In this document: piece after piece, positions 41,927 through 51,500 of the stretch
Numbering within the stretch: position 1 is the stretch's first letter
Layout: every line of letters begins with the position of its first letter
Assembly (NCBI RefSeq): GCF_900090225.1
Contig: NZ_FMHY01000002.1
Location: 4,836,001-4,900,000 of the forward strand
Origin: Micromonospora eburnea
GTDB lineage: Bacteria > Actinomycetota > Actinomycetes > Mycobacteriales > Micromonosporaceae
Length of the DNA stretch: 64,000 nucleotides
Reading direction: 5' to 3'
Position numbers and translations under genes: made by a program
Notes under the pieces: generated by a model
What the model was told of the DNA's origin: nothing
Seen by the model: only the letters and a program-made list of their open reading frames with translations
Databases searched by the model: none

Positions 41927-42942
41927 TGCGCGGCCAAACGGTCGTGTTCGACCGCCTCGTAGAGCGCCCGGATGTTCAAGCTGCCGAAACCGCGCGAGCC
42001 TCGGCGCTGGATGAGCTCGTAGAACAGCGTGTTCCGCTCGTGCGGCGAACGGGTGAACAGTTGCAGCAGGTATCCCCACTCGTCACGGTCGGCCAGCACA
42101 TTGGTGGCGCGCAGCTGGGCGATCTCCTCGGCCATCCCGTCGAACCGGCCGGCGAGCAGTTGGTAATACGAGCTCGGGGTGCTGAGGAAACGTACACCGC
42201 GTCCGGCGTACTCCTGCACGGCCGGGACGATCTCGTCGACCAGGAATGCGAGGTGCTGCACGCCGGGTCCACCGTTGCGGCTGAGGAAGGCGTCGAGCTG
42301 GCCCGCTGCCTTCCCCGGGTCGGGAGCGACCAGGGTGAAGGTGACCTGGCCGGATTCGCTGCGTACGACGATGGAGTCCATGGCCTGGTCACCGACCGCG
42401 ACGTACTCGCTGGAGTAGCGCTCGAAGCCAAGGGTGTCACGGTAGAAGTCGGCCTGCTGCTGCAACGTTCCGCCGGCGAGACAGACCGCCACGTGGTCGA
42501 GCAGCACCAGCCGGCCGGCCGCTCCGCCCGGGGCGGGCGCCGCAGGGGTCCACGGTGCGGTGCCGGGCAGCCCGGGGGTGTCCGCCCGCTGCGGCACCAG
42601 CGAGTGCGTGACGTCGCCGAACCCGGCGATCACCGGGTCCCCGCGGAACGACCGGGTCACCTCGGCGCCGGCGCCGGACGCCCGTCGCCGGGTGGCGGCG
42701 ACGTCGTCGCAACTCAGTGCGATGTCGGCGATCCCGTCACCGTGGGCATCGAGGAACTTCCAGGTCGCGGGACCGGAGGTGACGACGAGCTTCACCTCGC
42801 CCTGTTGTAGCAGCACCGATCTCGTGTCGTCGATCGAGGACTCCGCCATCCGGACGAACCCGAAAGACGAGACGAAGTAATCGACCACCGCTTCTTGATC
42901 AGTTGCGTAGAGCTCGACGTACTCGATGGTACGGACAGCCAC
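41923..42942 (-). CDS. hmaS: 4-hydroxymandelate synthase
   Basis: The 339-residue non-haem Fe(II) dioxygenase is of the HPPD/HmaS family. The iron triad is H150 (LLDHVAV), H230 (GVQHLAF) and E309 (LFYELIQRRG). The N-terminus IEYVELYAT and the short overall length fit HmaS rather than housekeeping 4-hydroxyphenylpyruvate dioxygenase. HmaS converts 4-hydroxyphenylpyruvate to 4-hydroxymandelate, the first committed step to 4-hydroxyphenylglycine. I chose GTG 42942 with AAAGGA about nine bases upstream; the frame is open to 43059 but the extra residues do not resemble the family. Its usual partner hmo survives only as a stub; hpgT is divergent 468 bases away. Confidence 0.88.
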   Translation of the reverse strand: MAVRTIEYVELYATDQEAVVDYFVSSFGFVRMAESSIDDTRSVLLQQGEVKLVVTSGPATWKFLDAHGDGIADIALSCDDVAATRRRASGAGAEVTRSFRGDPVIAGFGDVTHSLVPQRADTPGLPGTAPWTPAAPAPGGAAGRLVLLDHVAVCLAGGTLQQQADFYRDTLGFERYSSEYVAVGDQAMDSIVVRSESGQVTFTLVAPDPGKAAGQLDAFLSRNGGPGVQHLAFLVDEIVPAVQEYAGRGVRFLSTPSSYYQLLAGRFDGMAEEIAQLRATNVLADRDEWGYLLQLFTRSPHERNTLFYELIQRRGSRGFGSLNIRALYEAVEHDRLAAQ

Positions 42943-43410
42943 GACGGCATCCTTTCGCTGACGGATGGCGGAAGGGCGCGGAATGAGAACAGGACCCGGC
43001 ATCGGCGACGCATCCCTCGATCGGTGCCCGATCACTCCGGCGCGATGACTGCTGGCCACTGCCGAGCACGAGCATCACCCTCACACCGACCACTATGGAC
43101 CAGCTCGACATCGTGCATCAATGCCACTAAGGCATGAAGTTAAGGCGTTGGGGCTGCTGTCAAGGGCTGTCCGAGCATGATGGAGAGTGCTGGCAACGAG
43201 GTGACGGAATTCCGGTAGAACGGCTTGTCGACCAAGACCAGCCATCTACGAGGAAATCCCGCCGTCTGAGTATCCCGTCATACTCGCTACGCCGACAGAG
43301 CCTCGGCGTCGACCGCCGCAGCTACCTCGCCACACTTCGCTGGGGACGGCGTTGATCGATGCCGGCTGCGGTGCCACAGTCAAGGTGCCGCAACGACCGA
43401 GGGGGCGACG
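42943..43410. promoter_or_regulatory. Divergent promoter region between hmaS and hpgT
   Basis: This 468-base gene-free region separates the two divergent hydroxyphenylglycine genes and must contain both promoters. AT-richer segments lie around 43085-43145 and 43225-43285. I see no clear operator palindrome. Confidence 0.5.
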
Positions 43411-44748
43411 ATGACCACGTTGCACGAGGCAGGCAGGACCGGCCGCACCGCTGCCTTGCTTCACACGGACGACCTGCACGGGAGTCTGTCCGACCCGCTG
43501 CTGGACACCATGAACTTCCTCAACGAGGTGACAGCACGCTACCCCGAGGCCATTTCCTTCGCACCAGGGCGTCCGTTCGACGGCTTGTTCGACATCGAGC
43601 AGATCTTCAGCAGCATTCGCGGATACCTCGACCACCTCGCTACCGAGGGCCGTTCCCCGGCCGAGATCAAGGACGCCGTCTTCCAGTACGGCCCGGCGGG
43701 CGGCCGCATCCGCAAGGTGATCGCGCAGTGGCTGCGGCGTGAGGTCGGCATCGACGTGGCACCGGAGTCCATCGTGGTCACGGTGGGCGCCCAGGAGGCG
43801 ATCGTACTCGCGCTGCGGGCCCTGATCCGCGACAGCGGTGACGCGCTCTTCGTCTCCAGCCCATGCTACGTGGGCATCACCGGCGCCGCCCGACTGCTGG
43901 ACATCGAACCGGTCCCGGTGGCAGAGCACGCTGACGGATTCCACCCCGAGGACCTGACCCGAGCGGTACGGGCGGAGCAGCGCCGAGGACGCCGTCCCCG
44001 TGCGTTCTACGTCGTACCCGACCACACCAACCCGTCAGGCGCCACTATGTCCGAGGCCGCCCGGCACGCCCTGCTCGACCTCGCCGACGAACTCGACCTG
44101 CTGGTACTCGAGGACAGCCCTTACCGTCTGGTCAGCCCGGGCCGCCAGCTACCCACTCTCAAGGCGCTCGATCGGCGACACCGCGTGGTGCACCTCGGCT
44201 CGTTCTCCAAGACGCTGTTCCCTGGCGCGCGGGTCGGGTTCGCCATCGCCGACCAGCCGGTCGCGGACACCGCGGGCCGCACCGGCTTGCTCGCCGACGA
44301 GCTGTCGAAGATCAAGAGCATGATCACGGTGAACACCTCGCCGCTGAGCCAAGCGGCGGTGGCCGGAATGCTGCTGGCCGCCGAGGAGACCGCGACACCC
44401 GCCGCCGGGGAAAGCCCCGCGCACTACGGCGCGAGCATGCGGCGCACCCTCGACCGGCTCGACGAGTTCCTGCCGGCCCGCCTGCGTGATGCCACAGGCG
44501 TGCGCTGGAACAAGCCGGCCGGAGGCTTCTTCCTTGCGATGACCGTGCCGTTCGAGGCCGGCAACGCCGCCCTGAAGCGCAGCGCCGAGGAGTACGGCGT
44601 GATCTGGACGCCGATGTCGTACTTCTATCCGGCCGGTGGCGGCGAGCACGGCATCCGGCTGTCGATCAGCTATCTGACGCCGGAGCAGATCGACGAGGGC
44701 GTGGCACGGCTCGCGCGCTTCGTCACCGCCGAGGCGTCCAAGCCATGA
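43411..44748 (+). CDS. hpgT: 4-hydroxyphenylglycine aminotransferase
   Basis: The 445-residue fold-type I PLP aminotransferase has MNFLNEVTARYPEAISFAPG (34-53), FQYGPAGG, VPDHTNPSGATMS and K267 in SFSKTLFPGARVGF. The start region and the SSPCYVGITGAARLLDIEP segment match HpgT/PglE enzymes, which transaminate 4-hydroxybenzoylformate (or phenylglyoxylate) to hydroxyphenylglycine, often using tyrosine as donor. GAGGGGG precedes the ATG. HmaS is divergent; the intervening hydroxymandelate oxidase step is missing from an intact gene here. Hydroxyphenylglycine would be a fitting substrate for the halogenase at 20973-22448. Confidence 0.88.
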   Translation: MTTLHEAGRTGRTAALLHTDDLHGSLSDPLLDTMNFLNEVTARYPEAISFAPGRPFDGLFDIEQIFSSIRGYLDHLATEGRSPAEIKDAVFQYGPAGGRIRKVIAQWLRREVGIDVAPESIVVTVGAQEAIVLALRALIRDSGDALFVSSPCYVGITGAARLLDIEPVPVAEHADGFHPEDLTRAVRAEQRRGRRPRAFYVVPDHTNPSGATMSEAARHALLDLADELDLLVLEDSPYRLVSPGRQLPTLKALDRRHRVVHLGSFSKTLFPGARVGFAIADQPVADTAGRTGLLADELSKIKSMITVNTSPLSQAAVAGMLLAAEETATPAAGESPAHYGASMRRTLDRLDEFLPARLRDATGVRWNKPAGGFFLAMTVPFEAGNAALKRSAEEYGVIWTPMSYFYPAGGGEHGIRLSISYLTPEQIDEGVARLARFVTAEASKP

Positions 44749-44810
44749 CCTCCGCCGGGGTCGCTCCGGTCCTCCCCCGGCCGGGCGATCGTCCGCGGTC
44801 ACTGTGATCC

Positions 44811-44835
44811 CACCCCTCGACACCTGGCGAGGGTG
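44811..44835. terminator. Candidate terminator downstream of hpgT
   Basis: CACCCCTCG (44811-44819) and CGAGGGTG (44828-44835) can pair with one bulged C around an eight-base loop, in the convergent gap between hpgT and the SDR gene. There is no T-run, as is common in high-GC actinomycetes. Evidence is the hairpin alone. Confidence 0.35.
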
Positions 44836-44987
44836 ACGGAGGCTCTGGCTTCCGCGCGCACGATCGGCGGCATGGGATACCGGGCCGGGGAGGTTCGAAC
44901 CCGTCGGATACGCACGCCGGAGGGCCCCACACCGACGAGGAGTCGTCGAGCGTGTGGGGGCGCCTTCGCCGGTGTCGCTACAGGTCG

Positions 44988-45848
44988 TCAGTGCGCACCA
45001 CTGGGGGGCGGGACGGGATGCTCGGCGGCTCGGCTGACCTGCTCCCAGCCTGCCCAGGTGTCCATTCGCCAGCGTGCGATGTCGAACGCTAGGTCGTACA
45101 CCATGCTGCCGAGCAGGAGGCGCAGCGGCGGGTCGTCGCTGTCGACCAGTTTCAGCAGCGCCTCGGCAGCCAGTCGCGGCTCACTGTCGATCGAGCCGTC
45201 CGCCCACTGCCGCTCCAGTTCAGCCCGCAGCGGGCCATAGGCCTCCATCGGCGTGGTGGTGGCCATGTTGCTGTATAGGTCGGTCCAGTAGCCGCCGGGC
45301 TGCACGATGCTGACCTTGATGCCGAAGACTGCGGCTTCCATCGCCAGGGCCTCGCTCATGCCTTCCAGTGCGAACTTGCTCGCGCTGTACATCCCGGTGC
45401 TCGGGAAGCCGCCAAGTGCGGCGACGCTGGAGATCTGCACGATGTGGCCGGCCCGCTGGGCGCGTAGGTGCGGCAGCACGGCCTGGCTGGTCCAGAGCGC
45501 GCCGAAGAGGTTGACCTCGAACTGGGACCGCGCCTCGGCCTCGGTGAACTCTTCGATCATGCCCATGGACATGGTGCCGGCGTTGTTGACGACGATGTCG
45601 AGCCGCCCGAAGTGTTCGACTGCGGTGGCCACGGCGGCGAAGACCGCCGCCCGGTCGGTCACGTCGAGTGTCAGGGTCAGCAGCCTGTCCCGGTGACGCT
45701 CGTCGAAGTCGTCGGCGACGATGGTCCGGGCGGCAGCGACCACCCGGTCGCCGCGCTCAAGCGCGGCGACCGTGAACGCGCGGCCCAGACCGCGGCTGGC
45801 GCCGGTGATGAACCAGGTACGCGGAGCGGTGCTGGATGAGGTGCGCAT
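44988..45848 (-). CDS. Short-chain dehydrogenase/reductase (SDR)
   Basis: The classical SDR has TGASRGLGRAF (nucleotide-binding), DIVVNNAGTM, catalytic Ser in IVQISSVAAL, and YSASKFALEG (Tyr-x3-Lys). The length from ATG 45848 is 286 residues; the in-frame start at 45872 would cover most of the nearby operator. It reduces or oxidises an unknown alcohol/ketone. It is divergent from a TetR regulator, and two identical palindromes lie between the genes, so it is likely the TetR target. There is no special link to the biosynthetic genes. Confidence 0.9.
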   Translation of the reverse strand: MRTSSSTAPRTWFITGASRGLGRAFTVAALERGDRVVAAARTIVADDFDERHRDRLLTLTLDVTDRAAVFAAVATAVEHFGRLDIVVNNAGTMSMGMIEEFTEAEARSQFEVNLFGALWTSQAVLPHLRAQRAGHIVQISSVAALGGFPSTGMYSASKFALEGMSEALAMEAAVFGIKVSIVQPGGYWTDLYSNMATTTPMEAYGPLRAELERQWADGSIDSEPRLAAEALLKLVDSDDPPLRLLLGSMVYDLAFDIARWRMDTWAGWEQVSRAAEHPVPPPSGAH

Positions 45849-45876
45849 TGTGGATCTCCATCCTCCGGCCATGAGA

Positions 45877-45893
45877 CGAGACGGTCCGTCTCG
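45877..45893. promoter_or_regulatory. TetR operator palindrome, copy 1 (SDR side)
   Basis: CGAGACGGTCCGTCTCG is a perfect inverted repeat of two 8-base arms around a central T, 29 bases upstream of the SDR start. The same 22-base context (AGACGAGACGG...CTCGCT) recurs at copy 2, 58 bases away. Confidence 0.8.
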
Positions 45894-45934
45894 CTGTTCG
45901 ATGACGGTAGGTCATCTCGCCTCGCCAGTCAAGA

Positions 45935-45951
45935 CGAGACGGTCCGTCTCG
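45935..45951. promoter_or_regulatory. TetR operator palindrome, copy 2 (regulator side)
   Basis: The second identical CGAGACGGTCCGTCTCG lies 20 bases before the TetR start codon. Its position fits autorepression together with control of the SDR gene. Confidence 0.8.
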
Positions 45952-45970
45952 CTTTCGGTATGCTGGGCAC

Positions 45971-46591
45971 ATGACGACGCAACACCGAGCCACGCCCAAC
46001 GCGGCCCGCCGGAAAGAAGCCTCGCGGCGGGCAATCCTCACTGCGGCGTTCGACCTGCTGCAGGAAATCGGATACGCCAAACTCAGCATCGAGGGCATCG
46101 CCGCGCGCGCCGGCGTCGGCAAACAGACCATTTACCGCTGGTGGCCATCCAAGGGTGCGGTCATCTTCGACGCCTTCCTCATGCTCAGCGAGGGCAGCGA
46201 GGGCGAGCCTCCGGCGCTGCCCGACACCGGCGACCTGGAAGCCGACCTGACAGCGGTGCTGCGCGCCACGGTCGCGGAGTTGAACGATCCCCAGTACGAC
46301 CAGCCGATGCGCGCGCTGGCCACCGAGATCGCGCACGACCCCGAGCTGGCAGCCGCCTACGTCGAACGGCTGGATGGACCGTTGAAGGAGGCCAAGCAGC
46401 GACGGTTACGCAGTGCTCAGCGGGCCGGGCAACTCGCCGAGGACCTCAACCTCGACGTGGCCGTGGAAATGATCTGGGGCCCCCTGCTCAACCGTTGGCT
46501 GCAACGCAGTGGGCCGCTCACCGCCGAGTACGCCGACGACGTCGTCACCACCGCACTCAACGGCTTGCGCCCACGCCCGTCCGGCCGTTGA
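45971..46591 (+). CDS. TetR-family transcriptional regulator
   Basis: The 206-residue regulator has an N-terminal helix-turn-helix LSIEGIAARAGVGKQTIYRW (about residues 36-55) and a divergent all-helical ligand domain. As for most TetR proteins it should bind a palindrome as a dimer and release on ligand. Two identical 17-base palindromes in the 122-base gap to the divergent SDR gene are the obvious targets. The ligand is unknown. Confidence 0.92.
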   Translation: MTTQHRATPNAARRKEASRRAILTAAFDLLQEIGYAKLSIEGIAARAGVGKQTIYRWWPSKGAVIFDAFLMLSEGSEGEPPALPDTGDLEADLTAVLRATVAELNDPQYDQPMRALATEIAHDPELAAAYVERLDGPLKEAKQRRLRSAQRAGQLAEDLNLDVAVEMIWGPLLNRWLQRSGPLTAEYADDVVTTALNGLRPRPSGR

Positions 46592-47052
46592 CCAGATACG
46601 ACGCGATGGCCTCCCGCGATGCCGCCGTCCTACGCTGACCCGCATTGAGAACGCACTGACATCGGCTAGAAGCGGATGCGGATTGGCTCGCCGAAGCGAG
46701 GGCCTCCGTTACGCAGTGTGACAGTGGGGGCTGCAATCGTAGGGCCTCAGAGCAACGGCCCCCTCCGCTGTCCGCGCACTACCCGGCGTCTACCTCTCGG
46801 GTGTGGCCGTGACGGTGGCGAGCGGGTGGGTTCGCCCGTCATGGCGTGCCCCGCGGGAGCCGACGGTGTGCATCCCGTCGGCCATAATGGTGATGAGCAG
46901 CAGGCTGTCGGTAACGTCGATGTAAAGACGGTGACCGGGCGGCCAGGACAACGCCTGCAGCAGATCCCGGGCAGCGAGCGACCTCCGGGTAGGGCCACGC
47001 CAGCTCGGGGAACTCAGGCTCCAGCGGGTGCCGTTTCCATCGTTACTGCGGC
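46592..47052. other. Intergenic region with possible AbrB/MazE-like relic
   Basis: This 461-base stretch has no intact gene. A minus-strand frame from about 47040 to 46796 reads RDLLQALSWPPGHRLYIDV and then DSLLLITIMADGMHTV, which vaguely resembles AbrB/SpoVT-type swapped-hairpin domains but has no start codon and soon loses similarity. I regard it as a weak relic at best. Confidence 0.3.
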
Positions 47053-48246
47053 TCAGTGGGTGGCGGTATCGGTCAGCCGAGCAAGTTCCGTATCGGCGAT
47101 CCGGCGCACGGTCGGGTCGGCGTCGCTGGTGAACTGGTGGAGGATGTCGGGGGCGGCGTCGGGGGCGAGGCGGCGTACGGCAACGGCGACGCGCTGGCGG
47201 ACCACCGGGTCTGGGTCGTTCGCCAGCCCGACCACAAGCGACGCCCAGCGCGATCGCACGCTGTCGGTGCTGACGAGTCCACTGATGGTGGCGGCGCGCA
47301 CCGCCGGCTCGTCGTCTTGCGCCAACGTCGTGAGCTGCTGCGGTATGCGCGGATCCGAGTCCACCGCCCTGCCGAGCGCCCGAGCGGCCTGGGCTCGCAG
47401 CAGCGGATCCGCGTCAGCGGCGATCAGCAGCAGCACGTCGACCGCAGCCGCCCCGCCGACTGAGCCAAGGGCTTCGAGGGCGTTCTCGCGGACGTGCCGA
47501 TCGGGGTCGTGTCGCAACCGAAGCAACACCGGGGTCGCCTCCGCCCTGCCCAACTGGCCGAGGGCGTACGCGACCATGGACCGTACCCGCGGCGCGGGGT
47601 CGGCGGCGAGGGCGGTCAGTGGCGCAACCGCGTCGGCCAGGCCGGTGTAGCCGAGCCTGCTGACGGCCGAGATGCGTACCTGATCGTCGAGGTCACGCAG
47701 CGCCATGACGAGCACCTGGAACGCTCGGTCATCGCCAGCAGGGTCGGGAATCGAGCCGATCGCCACGGACCTGACCCGCGGGTCGGCGTCGGTCGCGGCT
47801 GCGGCCAGCAGTTCGACATCCTGCGCTTCGACCACGAATCCCAACGCCCACAGCCCTGCCCGGCGCAGTTCGGGGATGCCACCCGTAGCCAGGTCCAGCA
47901 CCGTGCGGCGCGCGACTGCCTTGTTCGTGTGCAACAGGTCGATGATCTCGCCAGTCAAGCTGTCCTGGTCGTCACCGAGATCGCGAGCCGATGCGCGCAG
48001 CAGCGCCGGGAGCGCAGCCACGCCCTGGATACCGGCCAGAATCCCGGCGATCAGGTCCCGACCGTAGAAGTTCTGCTCATCGAGGAACCGGTCGAGCGCC
48101 TCGTGTAACCGGGGCACCAAGGTGATGTCCCCGCACGCCGCCAGAGCGGTGAGGATCGGCGCGATGTCGTCGTAGTCGTCCTCAAGCTCCATAGCATGCC
48201 GGACCACGGCCTCCAACGCTGCACTGTCGATCATCCGCGTCACCAT
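47053..48246 (-). CDS. HEAT-repeat protein
   Basis: The 397-residue protein consists of tandem helical HEAT/PBS-lyase-like repeats of about 30 residues, with recurring units such as DADPRVRSVAIGSIPDP, DPAPRVRSMVAYALGQLG, DPDRHVRENALEALGSVG, DADPLLRAQAARALGRA and DPDPVVRQRVAVAVRRLA. Such arrays form protein-binding solenoids. There is no signal peptide or enzyme motif. ATG 48246 and ATG 48234 are both possible starts. It is a single gene, divergent from the AfsR-type regulator; partner unknown. Confidence 0.88.
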   Translation of the reverse strand: MVTRMIDSAALEAVVRHAMELEDDYDDIAPILTALAACGDITLVPRLHEALDRFLDEQNFYGRDLIAGILAGIQGVAALPALLRASARDLGDDQDSLTGEIIDLLHTNKAVARRTVLDLATGGIPELRRAGLWALGFVVEAQDVELLAAAATDADPRVRSVAIGSIPDPAGDDRAFQVLVMALRDLDDQVRISAVSRLGYTGLADAVAPLTALAADPAPRVRSMVAYALGQLGRAEATPVLLRLRHDPDRHVRENALEALGSVGGAAAVDVLLLIAADADPLLRAQAARALGRAVDSDPRIPQQLTTLAQDDEPAVRAATISGLVSTDSVRSRWASLVVGLANDPDPVVRQRVAVAVRRLAPDAAPDILHQFTSDADPTVRRIADTELARLTDTATH

Positions 48247-48550
48247 GCCACACGCCGCCGTCTATTCCAGCGCACGCTCCCCCGAGACGGCGCTGAACCC
48301 CTCGGTCGAAGCCCCCACCGCCGGCGCTGACGCACACCCTCTAAACCGTCCTAGGACATCGACTGCAGGCAGAGTAGGGCCCACTGGCGCCCGACCACGA
48401 GCGGCACCCAGCCGATCCGGGCCATCACCCGCAGGTGCGGACGGCATCAGTACGCCCGCCAGTCTTGTTGCCGTCACATCGGTACGGGCGCGGCCACGCC
48501 CGCTTCTACACTGGGGCCGGATCGCGATCAGCGGTGAATGGGCGGGGTGT
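48247..48550. other. Upstream region of the AfsR-type regulator
   Basis: The 304 bases between divergent start codons contain no gene and presumably both promoters. The regulator's frame stays open leftward to 48245, but this part does not resemble the family. No clear direct heptamer repeats were found. Confidence 0.4.
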
Positions 48551-51500
48551 ATGGCGGACGTCCGCGTGCTCGGGCCGCTTCAGGCCATCGGCCCCGCCGG
48601 GTCGGCGGCACTGAGCAGTTCCCGGCAACGCGCTCTTGTCGGCCTGCTCGCCCTGACGCCGAAATATCCGATCCCAGTATCAAAGCTGGTGGACGGCATC
48701 TGGGGCGACGATGCTCCGCGAACCGCGGTTCGGACGCTGCAGAGCCACCTCACTCGGGCGAAGCAGGAGCTGGCCGCCTGTGGGCTGCCAGACCTCCTGG
48801 TCGCCACCCGGGTTGGCTACATGATGGTCGTCGATCCGCCAGCCGTTGACGCACACCGGTTCGAGGGGCAGGTACGCGCCGCTCGACGCCTGCTAGCGGA
48901 GGGTGATTCGGCGGGCGCCGAGGGTGCCCTGAGCTCGGCTCTCAAACTCTGGTACGGCGAGCCGCTGCAGGGTACAGAGCTGTACGGCTGGGGCGCGGCC
49001 GAAGTCGCCCGGTTGCAGGAGGCGCGGCTGGGCGCCGTCGAGGACCTCTGCGACACCCAGTTGCGGCTGGGCGCTTACGCGAAGGCCGCGGACGAGTTGG
49101 AGCGCCTGCTCGCGGCGTACCCGGCGCGCGAACGCCTCGTCGGCCTGCTCATGCTCGCGCGCTACCGGTCCGGGCGGCACGCGGAGGCGCTCACCTCTTA
49201 CGCGCGGCTGCGCGCGCATCTGGCCGAGGCGCTCGGCGTCGACCCGGGGCCCCAGCTGCAACGGCTGCACACGGCGATGCTGCGCCGGGACCCGGCGCTG
49301 GACGTCGCCGAAGCCGCCGGGCCGGTGTCTGTCGCCGCTCCCGCAAAACGGCTGATCCCACACGAGCTTCCGTCCCCGGTCGGCCACTTCACCGGCCGGG
49401 GCGACGAGATCGCAGCGTTGGACGACCTCCTGGGCGATCCCACCGCCCCCGGCGGTTCGGCCGCTGACAAAGCACGCGTGGCACTGCTGTGCGGGCCGGC
49501 CGGGATGGGCAAGACCGCGATGGCGGTGGAGTGGGCGCACCGGGTGGCTGATCAGTTCCCGGATGGCCAGATCTTCGTCGACCTCCACGGCCACGGCCCG
49601 GCCGCCGCGGCAACCGCGCCGGACGTCGTCTGCCACACCCTGCGGGGGCTCGGCGTGCCTCCGGGCCGGGTACCGGCCGACCCGTCAGACCAGGTACGCC
49701 TGTTCCGCTCGCTGCTGCGCGACCGCCGAGTCCTGCTGGTGTGCGATAACGCCGGATCCGCCGAGCAGGTCCTGCCACTGGTACCTCCGACGTCCGGCTG
49801 CCTGTTGCTGGTGACCAGCCGCAACGCGCTGCCGGCGCTGGGCGTCCGGAACGCCCTGCGCCGGGTGGAGTTGGATGTGCTCGACCATCCCGATGCGATC
49901 AGCCTGTTGGAGCGGGTGCTCGGTGTCGAGCGGGTGCGCCAGGAGGTCGAGGCAGCCGAACAACTCGTGACGGCGTGTGGCGGGATGCCGCTGGCACTGC
50001 GGACCGCCGCGGCGAAGCTGGCGTCCCGCCCTCGGCTACGCATCGCCGATCTCGTCGCCGATCTCGCCACGGAGCATCGCCTCGATGCGCTGTCGGTGCC
50101 GGGCGACTCGCGTGGGATCCGGACCGTCTTCGCCAGCGCCTACGACACGGTCAGCGAGCTGGCGGCGACCGCCTTTCGGGCGATCGGCCTGCACCCCGGC
50201 CCGAGCTTCGCGGCCCCGCTGGTCGCCGCGGCGACCGGTACGTCGCCGGCGGTCGGGCGACAGGTCACCGACGAACTGGCCACCGTGCACCTAACCAGCG
50301 AGCAGGCCAGCGGGCGGTTCGCGTGCCACGACCTGATCCGGTTGTACGCCCGGGAGTGCGCGCTCGCCGTTGACCCACCGGATCGGCGTACCGAGACGGT
50401 CGAGCGCATCCTCGACTGGTACCTGGCCATCGCCGACGCGGCCAACACGATCCTGACCCCGGCGCGCACCCGGGCCACCGTTACGCTCCGCCACGGACCG
50501 ATCGAGCTGCCGTTCGCCAGTCGGCATCGAGACGCGCTGGTGTTTTTGGACGCCGAGCGGGAGAACCTCGTGCCGGTGTCGCGGTACGCGGTCGGCCATG
50601 GGTACGACACCGCCGCGTGGCAGTTGGCGTACCTGTTGATGGGCTTTTTCAACTCGCGCGGCCACTGGGTCGACATGCTGGAGATCTGCCGAGGCGGACT
50701 GGCTGCCGCCCAGCGGCAGGGTGACCGGCATGTCGAGGCCCTGATGCGGGGCCAGTTGGGTGTCGCCTGCATCCAGGTACAGCGCTACGAGGAGGCGCTG
50801 CGCGAGCTGCGCTCGGCGCTGCCGTTGATGCAGGCGGCAGGTGACGCCTGGGGGGAGGGCAGTGTCCACAACAACACGGCGGTGGCGCTGACCATGCTCC
50901 GGCGCTTCGACGAGGCCATCGCGGAGTACGAATACGCGCTCGCTGTGCACACCGCCCGCGGCGTCAGTTCGGACGTGGCGTACGCGCTGCACAACCTGGG
51001 CGACGCCCACACCCGGTGCGGACGTCCCGACGTGGCCCTGCACCACCTCGCCCGGGCCCACGACCTGGCCGTCGCCCTCGACGACCAACGCCTGCACGCG
51101 GTGATCTGGCAGGCCTCCGGCGCGGCGCACCTGCGGCGCGGCGCGTACCAGGTGGCGCTGCAGTTGCTGCACAGCGCGCTGGCCCTGCACCGGGAGATCG
51201 GTGATCAGAGCCGTGAGCTCGACACGCTGCGGGACATCGGGTCCGCCCTGCTCGACGTGGGTTCGGTGTCGGCGGCACTGGATATCGGCGCGCACGCGCT
51301 GCGGCTGAGCCGCCAGATCGGAGATCCTCATCGGGAGGCCGTGGCGCTGCAAAGCCTCGGATTGGCGCATCTGAGGGCTGGTTCCTTCCCGGAAGCCGAA
51401 CAGCATTTCCAGTTCGCGCTGGAGCTTCGATTGCGCATCCCGGATGCGTACGAGGAGGCGGAGATACACCGCGCGTTCAGCGAACTCGAAGCCCGTCGGG

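Noticed and set aside
41923..42942. Housekeeping 4-hydroxyphenylpyruvate dioxygenase
   Set aside because: The short length, HmaS-like start and placement with hpgT and an hmo stub favour hydroxymandelate synthase.
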